Shown piece after piece: positions 1 to 5,192 of a stretch of 5,192 nt of DNA; positions within the stretch are counted from its first letter, which is position 1; each line of letters starts with the position of its first letter. The notes beneath the pieces are model-generated. The model had not been told where the DNA came from. It did no database searches and saw only the letters and a list, made by a program, of their open reading frames with translations. A program made the translations under genes and the position numbers. Origin of the DNA: Schlesneria sp. GTDB taxonomy: Bacteria > Planctomycetota > Planctomycetia > Planctomycetales > Planctomycetaceae. The stretch covers positions 1 through 5,192 of the forward strand of contig JANXOO010001043.1 of the NCBI GenBank assembly GCA_025353525.1, read 5' to 3'.

Positions 1-2966
1 AGTGCCAGCAGGCGTTCGGTTGTCGATGTCGGCGATCCTTCTGCCGATGGTGGTGGCGCTTCGGGGCGCGGTTGTCTGACAACCGTCGATGATGGTTTCG
101 ACGATCGGGTCGGAACCGCTGATTGCGATGTGGCAGCGTATGGTCGTTCCTCACGTCGCGACTGAATGGCCGCCGCCGCCGATTGTTTGGCTTGTAAAAG
201 AGCACCCATGGTTACGGATGTCGTGGCACGGCGGCGAAGGCCCAGTGCCATTTGAATGGCTGACAGATCGATTTGAATCCGTCGTAATGCCACGTCGAGC
301 GGAACAAGGATTGCCAGAGCGATCAGGAACCAGTCGAAAATCGGTTTGGAACTGCGCTTCGGAGCCCGTCCGTGACGATAGATGTCGTCCTTGACCGGAT
401 CGCCCGACAGTACCCGGCCTTTGGTTCGGTCGGCGACTTCTTGCAGTGTCTGGCGATTCGAACGGAACCGAAGGTATTCGGGCGAATACGGGACAATGAA
501 TCCGCCGAACGCCATATCCTTTCGATCCCCTCCTGTTGTCTGTGCGATCGCGTGGTATCGGCCGTGTCCTGACAGCGGGACGGTTGCCTGATACCGCCTG
601 GGGGCGACCTGCTTCAACGTGACGTTTTCTGTTTTCTGGTTTGGACCCGCAAGCTTCGCATTCAATTCCAGGAAGCCTTCCTCCGGATGAAAATCTTCGA
701 CGACGATCACGGCATCACCGCCGGAAGTATGCGTCGACATCCGCAGGTGTCCGTCTCTTTTGACTCTGCTGATATCGGTCAGCAACTGCTTGATGAACGG
801 CTGAAACTGACTCCACTTTTGCCAGTGCTCGCCCCAGTTTGAGCTGAAGTCTGACGTGAATGCGGCGGTCTTGCCCAGTCCGTGCTGCCAGACCGACAAT
901 AGCGGGTCTTGCGAATCGGCGTCGTCGGCATCGGGCGGAGCGTTCAGGATCGTCATCGCCGGATGCCCCTTGGCGGTCGTGATGACATACCCTTTCAGTT
1001 CCGGCATCGAATCGATCCCCTTCAGGATCGGCGAAGGGAATGCGACTTCGGGTGTAAACACCTTGTTTTGCAGCATGCTGCGTTTGAGTGTTTTCGATTC
1101 CTTGATGAAGATGGCCGGAAGCTGACTGGGGTCTTCCGGAAAGTAATAGCGTCCCCCGGTCACTTCGGCGACCGACTGCATTTTCGAGATTTCAAGGCCG
1201 CCGTGCGGAAAGACAGCGACCATCGAAACGCTGATCTTGTTATCGATGAATTCCTTGATCAGTTGCGGCGTCGGCGGCTGTGGATCACCGTCTGAAAGTA
1301 TGATCATGTGCCGCGTCGCTGCATCACTTTTCAAAAGCCCCTTCAGTCCCAACTGCATCGTATACTGAAAGCTGGGCATATCGCCGATTTCAGCACCGTT
1401 GATGATCGGGACGAGCTGATCGTATTTGGCCGCAGGCGTCAGCTCGAACAACCAGTGCTCGCCCTGTTGTGTATAGGCGAGAACTCCAACTTCGTCCTGT
1501 GCTCCCAAGACCTTGATCGCCTGTTTCGTGATCCGCTTGCCCCAGGTATTTCCTTCCGGAAATTCGCACGAATGCAGGATGATCGCGAGTGCCCCTTTCG
1601 GTAACACCTTTTTCTGTGAGACATCCATCGTGACAGGAAGAATGTCTTCGATCACCGTACGGTGATAGCCGCCGGGGCCGAAACTGTTCGCACCGCCGAC
1701 CATTAGAAAACCAGCGCCAAGGTTATAAACCGCATCGCGAACGGCCTGAAGTTGCTGAACGTCGAATTCGTCATGCGGCACATTCACGAATACAATGCAG
1801 TCGTAACCCATTAACGATGCCGCATCGCGCGGCATATCGTTTCCGGCGATTTGTTCGACCGCACGTTCCCCCTCGCGGATCGCTTTTTCGAGTGGTCCCC
1901 AATCGCGGCGATCTCCCGAACCGTCCGTGACGAGTAATACTTTTCCTTCACCCTCGACGAAAATGTAGTTCAGGACCGAGTTGTTCTGCGAAAGGCTGTC
2001 CTGAGCTTTGGGAACTTCGATACTGGCCGTGTATTCGTAGTATCCGGTCGACCTGAGTGTGATCGGAACGGTGTATCGATTCGTTCCTGCCTTGTAGTCG
2101 ATGTCCTGTTCGGCGATGACATTACCGTTTTCGCGCAGGACGAGTTTTCCTTTTCCTTCGTTCAGCGATTTGACGAGCATCCCGGCTTCGTAAGATTCCC
2201 CGAGTTTCACTCCCTGTGGCAGATCAAGGCGTTCGAGCCAGACTTCGTTCTCGTACGAATAGTCGATCGGCAGCACATCGACGACGACTCCGCGTCCTTT
2301 CAGGTCGTCAAGGATCCGGGACAGGTTCCCTTCCGTCTGGACGCCGTCACTGATAAGTACGATTTTTCCCTGATTGTCTTCGGGGAGCAGTGCCCCCGCG
2401 TACGACAGCGTTTGTTCGATGTTCGTCGCACCGCGATCAACCTGGGAATTGAATGCTTCAAATGGAAAACTCATGCTGGGCGAAAGTTCGCAAGCAGGTG
2501 TTTTGCCGAAGATAATGAGCCCGGCCTGATCCGATTTTCCTTTCGGTCGCTGCGTTTGCACCGTCTGCATGACGTACTTGAGAGCATCATCAGGGCTGTA
2601 AATCGAATCACTGACATCCAGTGCAAAGACGACCGACATGACATCACGCGAGCGAACGGAACGCGGTTCTGCCAGCACCATCACCAGCAGTCCCAACAGA
2701 CATAACCGGGTAAACAGTGAAATGGCCGAACGGATTTTTGGCAGCCCTGCGTAACCTGCGACTTGCATCCACCAGATCCACGGTGCGAACACAATCAAAC
2801 CGAGCGCCATCGGACGAGCGAACATCAGAAAGTGACCGAATTCGAGCCACGCACAGATTCCGCTATACAGGATCAGGAACAATGCCAATGGTATTGCGTC
2901 CTGCCAGCGGAAAGCCCGCCGCAATTGCGGAAAAAAGCTCGTGATGAATCGATACCAGGTCTTCAT
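1..2966 (-). CDS. Membrane-anchored protein with vWA, GATase1-like and degenerate second vWA domains (partial, C-terminus beyond window)
   Basis: This is one open frame of 988 codons with no stop before the left edge. It starts at an ATG (2966-2964) preceded by AGGA six bases upstream. Three hydrophobic segments lie near residues 25-40, 52-70 and 83-99; the third runs into AEPRSVRSRD just before a vWA fold, as in BatA-type proteins. The first vWA domain (about 109-235) has a complete MIDAS metal site: D117-V-S119-D-S121, T181 in GATN, and D207 in ISDG. A GATase1-like region (about 340-450) carries the GGANSFGPGGY motif (424-434). A second vWA-like fold (about 458-625) has HSCEF (465-469) where DxSxS would be, but keeps LSDGD (557-561). 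A fourth hydrophobic segment (877-893) precedes a basic stretch and a Pro/Ser/Thr/Ala-rich tail. By family knowledge these are envelope proteins, and the bulk between membrane segments 3 and 4 is probably exported. No amidotransferase activity is implied. The exact function is unknown. Confidence 0.9.
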   Translation of the reverse strand, partial: MKTWYRFITSFFPQLRRAFRWQDAIPLALFLILYSGICAWLEFGHFLMFARPMALGLIVFAPWIWWMQVAGYAGLPKIRSAISLFTRLCLLGLLVMVLAEPRSVRSRDVMSVVFALDVSDSIYSPDDALKYVMQTVQTQRPKGKSDQAGLIIFGKTPACELSPSMSFPFEAFNSQVDRGATNIEQTLSYAGALLPEDNQGKIVLISDGVQTEGNLSRILDDLKGRGVVVDVLPIDYSYENEVWLERLDLPQGVKLGESYEAGMLVKSLNEGKGKLVLRENGNVIAEQDIDYKAGTNRYTVPITLRSTGYYEYTASIEVPKAQDSLSQNNSVLNYIFVEGEGKVLLVTDGSGDRRDWGPLEKAIREGERAVEQIAGNDMPRDAASLMGYDCIVFVNVPHDEFDVQQLQAVRDAVYNLGAGFLMVGGANSFGPGGYHRTVIEDILPVTMDVSQKKVLPKGALAIILHSCEFPEGNTWGKRITKQAIKVLGAQDEVGVLAYTQQGEHWLFELTPAAKYDQLVPIINGAEIGDMPSFQYTMQLGLKGLLKSDAATRHMIILSDGDPQPPTPQLIKEFIDNKISVSMVAVFPHGGLEISKMQSVAEVTGGRYYFPEDPSQLPAIFIKESKTLKRSMLQNKVFTPEVAFPSPILKGIDSMPELKGYVITTAKGHPAMTILNAPPDADDADSQDPLLSVWQHGLGKTAAFTSDFSSNWGEHWQKWSQFQPFIKQLLTDISRVKRDGHLRMSTHTSGGDAVIVVEDFHPEEGFLELNAKLAGPNQKTENVTLKQVAPRRYQATVPLSGHGRYHAIAQTTGGDRKDMAFGGFIVPYSPEYLRFRSNRQTLQEVADRTKGRVLSGDPVKDDIYRHGRAPKRSSKPIFDWFLIALAILVPLDVALRRIQIDLSAIQMALGLRRRATTSVTMGALLQAKQSAAAAIQSRREERPYAATSQSAVPTRSSKPSSTVVRQPRPEAPPPSAEGSPTSTTERLLA
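69..85. repeat. 17-base odd palindrome with a nearby third copy of its half-site
   Basis: CGGTTGTC (69-76) and GACAACCG (78-85) are perfect inverted 8-mers around a single central T. CGGTTGTC occurs again at 17-24, so three copies of one 8-mer lie within about 70 bases. All fall in the codons for the low-complexity tail of the vWA protein, where composition bias could explain part of it. A function as a binding site is not shown. Confidence 0.4.
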
Positions 2967-2972
2967 TGCAAT

Positions 2973-2976
2973 TCCT
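2973..2976 (-). promoter_or_regulatory. Shine-Dalgarno for the vWA protein
   Basis: AGGA on the minus strand lies six bases before the ATG at 2966, inside the 36-base gap after the TGA of the upstream gene. This supports the chosen start. The short gap, with no visible terminator, supports co-transcription of the two genes. Confidence 0.6.
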
Positions 2977-3002
2977 GACGGTGACCCTTCGGGGCACGCC
3001 GA

Positions 3003-3914
3003 TCACAGTTCCAATTCAACAATTCGTCTGTTTCCCGTATCACACACGTAAATTCGACCTCGTCGGTCGATCGCCAGCCCCCACGGGGTCGAGAACTGTG
3101 CCGCCTGCTGGCCCGATCCTGGCTCGCCATACCGCCCCAGCAGTCGACCCGTTCGACTGAATTTTGAAACTCGCCCGGCTCCGTATTCGACGACCAGCAG
3201 ATCGCCATTGTGATCGACAGCGATGTCATAGGGGTAGTACACTTCAGCTATTTTGTCTGACTCGCCGAGAATTGCAACCAGCCTTCCATCATCAGTAAAA
3301 ACCTGGATCCGGTTGTTGAAAGCGTCGACGACATAAAGGTTGTGGTCGTACCAGACGATGCCGCTGGGACGCTGGAACTGTCCCCGCTCGGTTCCTGGCC
3401 CGCCAAACTGCATCAGCCAGGTTCCGTCGGGCCGAAATTTCTGAACGCGATCGTTCTGTCCGTATTCGCAAATATACAGGTTTTCGTCCGGATCCTGCAC
3501 GATAGCAACGGGGTAGACGAAGTCGCCTTCTTCGCTGCCGCGCTGCCCGAACATTCCCGTCACGTTTCCTTCGTGATCGAAGAAGACGATGCGATGATAG
3601 TGCGTATCGGCGACGGCAATCCGTCCGTCCTTCAGAACGCAAATCCCTTCGGCCCGACCGACAGAATATTCCGGCATCCACCACTGGCGTGTCACGTCAC
3701 CGTTTTCGTCGAACACGAGGACACGTCCAACGTTGTCGAGCACCAGATATTCGTTGTCGGGTGATACGGTCATACCCCGAGGCGCCGGAATCCGTTTTCC
3801 GTCGGGCGGCATCGACCAGTTCGATTCGTGTTTGACGACGAGCGGTGGTGATGATTGACCAAAACATCCTGACAGGCAAATTGCCAAAAGTACGATTTGC
3901 AATAATTTCAGCAC
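3003..3914 (-). CDS. NHL-repeat lipoprotein, alternative internal start within the fusion frame
   Basis: If translation starts at the GTG at 3914-3912, the product is 303 residues and is a complete lipoprotein. It has a basic residue (K3), a hydrophobic core (LLQIVLLAICL) and lipobox LSGC with the acylated cysteine at position 17. A mature domain of six NHL-type blades follows. Clear blade signatures are GICVLKDGRIAVADTHYHRI, NLYICEYGQNDRVQKF, NLYVVDAFNNRIQVF, LLVVEYGAGRVSKF and GRIYVCDTGNRRIVEL. The last blade ends at the stop, so the propeller looks complete. NHL propellers are usually binding or scaffolding modules, and the lipobox would tether this one to a membrane outside the cytoplasm. 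This is an alternative product of the 658-codon frame, not an extra locus. A strong Shine-Dalgarno five bases before the GTG supports it. The ligand cannot be told from sequence. Confidence 0.55.
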   Translation of the reverse strand: MLKLLQIVLLAICLSGCFGQSSPPLVVKHESNWSMPPDGKRIPAPRGMTVSPDNEYLVLDNVGRVLVFDENGDVTRQWWMPEYSVGRAEGICVLKDGRIAVADTHYHRIVFFDHEGNVTGMFGQRGSEEGDFVYPVAIVQDPDENLYICEYGQNDRVQKFRPDGTWLMQFGGPGTERGQFQRPSGIVWYDHNLYVVDAFNNRIQVFTDDGRLVAILGESDKIAEVYYPYDIAVDHNGDLLVVEYGAGRVSKFSRTGRLLGRYGEPGSGQQAAQFSTPWGLAIDRRGRIYVCDTGNRRIVELEL

Positions 3915-4979
3915 GACGCGATCACCTCGCTGAAACCGTGCCGTTCCGACGGACCGAAAAGAGAATTGACGACTGGCACCCGTACGGTCGTCCCGCAAAC
4001 GTACTTCCGACGACGCGCCAGCAAACCGCGATTCTTCGATTGAAAGCGGGCTTTCGGCCGCCGGTTCGACCGCAATTTGCTCCGGTCGAATACACTCCGC
4101 CGCAGGAGCAACCGCAGTTTCCGGCAGTTGGTGTGCCAGAGGATCGCAACCGAACCAGCGACAGGTTTCATCGGACGTCAGCCAATTGCATGGCCCAAGC
4201 AATTCAGCCAGTTCTTGTGACAAAGGGCGATGATAGAGTGACAGTACGTCACCAGAGTAGATCACACGACCATTGTCCAGGCAGATGACATGCGTCGCCT
4301 CACGGAGAACGACGTCGGGTGCATGGGTCGCGATGACGAGCGACGTTCCATTGGCCGTGCAATGTTCGCGAACCGCACTCCAGTACAAGCCGCATCGGGC
4401 AGAATCGACGTGAGACAGCGGTTCGTCCATGACGATGACACCAGCATGTGAGGCGAGTCCCCTGGCAACACTCAACCTGGAACGCTCGCCCTGTGACAAT
4501 GATCCCGGCCGGGCATCGGCGAGCGGCAACAGATCAAATCGTTCGAGCAGCCTGTCTGCGAAGTCAACACGAGAAACCGGGCCATTGTCAGCGGCTGAAA
4601 AACGGGGACCCCGGCGGGCCGGGGGACTTCCTGGTGCCTGTCCTCCATTTTCGGCCTGATGCGGGATCAGTCGCGAGCGGGTGAAAAGATCAGGTGGAAC
4701 AACGGTCGTCAAATGTTCGCGAACCGTCAGATGCATCCAAAGTCCATGCTGTGGCGGAACCCAGAAAACCGGCAATTCGCCAGGCTTTGTCTCGCCATGG
4801 AATTTTAGGGTACCCGTCGTCGGTCGCTCAAATCCAACGAGTAGATTCAACAGCGAGGTCTTTCCAACACCCGACTGCCCAAGCACCGCCGTAATCCCCC
4901 AAGGAATCCGGACTGTCACCTGGTTCAGCCTTGGTGAACGGCGTCCGGGCAGCGTTATATTGTCGAGTGACCAGAGCAC
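3003..4979 (-). CDS. ABC transporter ATPase with TOBE-like tail fused in frame to an NHL-propeller lipoprotein
   Basis: This frame of 658 residues starts at GTG (4979-4977); the in-frame stop at 5024-5022 limits any extension. Residues 1-260 form an ABC nucleotide-binding domain: Walker A GQSGVGKTS (34-42), Q-loop Q77, signature LSQGE (161-165, a variant of LSGGQ), Walker B VIVMDEP (181-187), D-loop SHVD (189-192) and switch histidine H219. All catalytic residues are present, so it should hydrolyse ATP for a transporter. Residues about 295-360 (IRPEQIAVEP through GDRVVLKL) resemble the TOBE domain of importer ATPases such as ModC or PotA. The frame then enters a lipoprotein signal peptide (356-372, lipobox LSGC) and six NHL repeats (about 398-658). 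An odd insert at 110-128 comes from a REP-like repeat. The ATPase call is very secure. Whether one fused chain or two proteins are made is open. No partner permease is recognisable in the window, so the substrate is unknown. Confidence 0.88.
   Translation of the reverse strand: MLWSLDNITLPGRRSPRLNQVTVRIPWGITAVLGQSGVGKTSLLNLLVGFERPTTGTLKFHGETKPGELPVFWVPPQHGLWMHLTVREHLTTVVPPDLFTRSRLIPHQAENGGQAPGSPPARRGPRFSAADNGPVSRVDFADRLLERFDLLPLADARPGSLSQGERSRLSVARGLASHAGVIVMDEPLSHVDSARCGLYWSAVREHCTANGTSLVIATHAPDVVLREATHVICLDNGRVIYSGDVLSLYHRPLSQELAELLGPCNWLTSDETCRWFGCDPLAHQLPETAVAPAAECIRPEQIAVEPAAESPLSIEESRFAGASSEVRLRDDRTGASRQFSFRSVGTARFQRGDRVVLKLLQIVLLAICLSGCFGQSSPPLVVKHESNWSMPPDGKRIPAPRGMTVSPDNEYLVLDNVGRVLVFDENGDVTRQWWMPEYSVGRAEGICVLKDGRIAVADTHYHRIVFFDHEGNVTGMFGQRGSEEGDFVYPVAIVQDPDENLYICEYGQNDRVQKFRPDGTWLMQFGGPGTERGQFQRPSGIVWYDHNLYVVDAFNNRIQVFTDDGRLVAILGESDKIAEVYYPYDIAVDHNGDLLVVEYGAGRVSKFSRTGRLLGRYGEPGSGQQAAQFSTPWGLAIDRRGRIYVCDTGNRRIVELEL
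3920..3928 (-). promoter_or_regulatory. Internal Shine-Dalgarno before the lipoprotein start
   Basis: GAGGTGATC on the minus strand matches nine consecutive bases of the canonical complement of the 16S rRNA 3' end (AAGGAGGTGATC). It lies five bases before GTG (3914-3912), which opens the signal peptide. It falls inside the codons for the end of the TOBE-like domain (RGDR). The match could be chance, but its place directly before a signal peptide argues for use as a ribosome binding site. Confidence 0.55.
4593..4656 (-). repeat. REP-like imperfect inverted repeat embedded in the ATPase gene
   Basis: The 17-base arms 4593-4609 and 4640-4656 are inverted repeats matching at 13 of 17 positions; the core arms GAAAAACGGGGAC and GTCCTCCATTTTC match at 10 of 13. 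Inside lies a perfect 7-base stem, CCCCGGC (4609-4615) and GCCGGGG (4618-4624), with a 2-base loop. The plus strand also carries GGTGCCTGTCC (4633-4643). From memory, this wording resembles dispersed REP-like elements of planctomycetes and some other phyla that are associated with Y1-type transposases; I could not check this. The element is read in frame as residues 110-128 of the ATPase and contains no stop. Strand is nominal because the element is near-palindromic. Confidence 0.55.
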
Positions 4980-5021
4980 AGGAAAACCTACGCGAAATGG
5001 GAGAGACAGAATGACATGATT

Positions 5022-5192
5022 CTAGCGAAGAAGAGTCTGCCCTGCCACCCAAAACGTATACCGGAGAAGAATATCGGAACGAAATTCCGGCAGAGGATTC
5101 GCAATCATGAACGTCACAAAAACCAACGCATTCAACGGAGTCTCCAACCGCTGAGGCGAGCCGCCCCTGGACAGGATTGCCGAAGTCCAGGG
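5022..5192 (-). CDS. C-terminal fragment of an unidentified protein (partial, N-terminus beyond window)
   Basis: The minus-strand frame is open from the right edge to TAG (5024-5022), giving 56 residues with no start required inside the window. Its end includes a hydrophobic run, PLNALVFVTFMIANPLP, followed by the charged stretch EFRSDILLRYTFW and the terminus VAGQTLLR. The run could be a membrane segment or a buried strand or helix. The frame ends 42 bases before the ATPase start, which fits an upstream member of the same operon. I do not recognise the family. A transporter permease would be a natural guess from position, but nothing in the fragment shows it. A 57-codon open frame can also occur by chance, so confidence is moderate. 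Confidence 0.45.
   Translation of the reverse strand, partial: PWTSAILSRGGSPQRLETPLNALVFVTFMIANPLPEFRSDILLRYTFWVAGQTLLR
5165..5192. repeat. 8-base perfect inverted repeat at the right edge
   Basis: CCCTGGAC (5165-5172) and GTCCAGGG (5185-5192) can form an 8-base-pair stem with a 12-base loop. The stem may be longer, since 5164 would pair with the first base beyond the window. It overlaps the partial upstream frame. No T-run is visible within the window, so a terminator call is not supported. Confidence 0.4.

Noticed and set aside
856..1604. Plus-strand open frames over the vWA gene, including 856-1125, 909-1295 and 1308-1604.
   Set aside because: They are shadows of the 988-codon minus frame, which carries a full MIDAS motif, the GGANSFGPGGY motif and membrane segments.
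3342..4288. Plus-strand open frames of 140 and 147 codons (3342-3764 and 3845-4288).
   Set aside because: They lie antisense to the ATPase/NHL frame, whose domains are unmistakable, and their translations show no recognisable motifs.
4609..4624. The GC-rich hairpin CCCCGGC/GCCGGGG as a transcription terminator.
   Set aside because: It sits in mid-coding sequence with no T-run on either side and is better explained as part of the REP-like element.
5019..5048. Possible minus-strand promoter: TAGAAT (5019-5024) with GTGGCA (5043-5048) at 18-base spacing.
   Set aside because: The -10 match is good but the -35 is only 4 of 6. The site overlaps the stop of the upstream partial frame, and operon continuity makes a promoter here unnecessary. 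It is too weak to annotate.
4828..5052. Minus-strand 74-codon frame overlapping the ATPase start.
   Set aside because: It overlaps the Walker A region of the ATPase in another frame and has no recognisable features.
5107..5154. A 15-codon plus-strand ORF with AGAGG upstream, followed by the inverted repeat at 5165-5192, resembling a leader peptide with an attenuator.
   Set aside because: It is antisense to the open frame 5022-5192, has no recognisable regulatory codon run, and no T-tract follows the stem in the window.

Overview
The window is dense protein-coding DNA, with every supported gene on the minus strand. It reads as part of one operon entering at the right edge and leaving at the left edge. 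Base composition is moderately GC-rich. A long membrane protein with von Willebrand A (vWA) and glutamine-amidotransferase-like domains sits next to an NHL beta-propeller lipoprotein, an architecture I associate with Planctomycetota. That assignment is an inference from gene content, not from a marker gene.

Layout in the direction of transcription (right to left). (1) 5192-5022 is the C-terminal end of an unidentified, partly hydrophobic protein. (2) After a 42-base gap, 4979-3003 is one uninterrupted 658-codon frame. It encodes an ABC transporter ATPase with a TOBE-like tail, and continues without a stop into a lipoprotein signal peptide and a six-bladed NHL propeller. (3) After a 36-base gap holding a Shine-Dalgarno, 2966-1 is a very large frame of 988 codons. 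It is still open at the left edge and encodes a membrane-anchored protein with an intact vWA domain, a GATase1-like domain and a second, degenerate vWA domain.

Two points stand out. The ATPase and lipoprotein are joined in frame exactly where two genes would be expected: a near-perfect Shine-Dalgarno and a GTG lie just before the signal peptide, so the locus could make a fused protein, a separate lipoprotein, or both. In addition, a GC-rich REP-like inverted-repeat element lies inside the ATPase coding sequence and is translated as an in-frame insert between the Q-loop and the signature motif.

Together the genes suggest a cell-envelope module: an ATPase acting on the cytoplasmic face, an exported propeller lipoprotein for binding or scaffolding, and a membrane protein exposing vWA domains. 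No permease, binding protein or substrate determinant can be identified in the window, so the transported substrate and the cellular role remain unknown.
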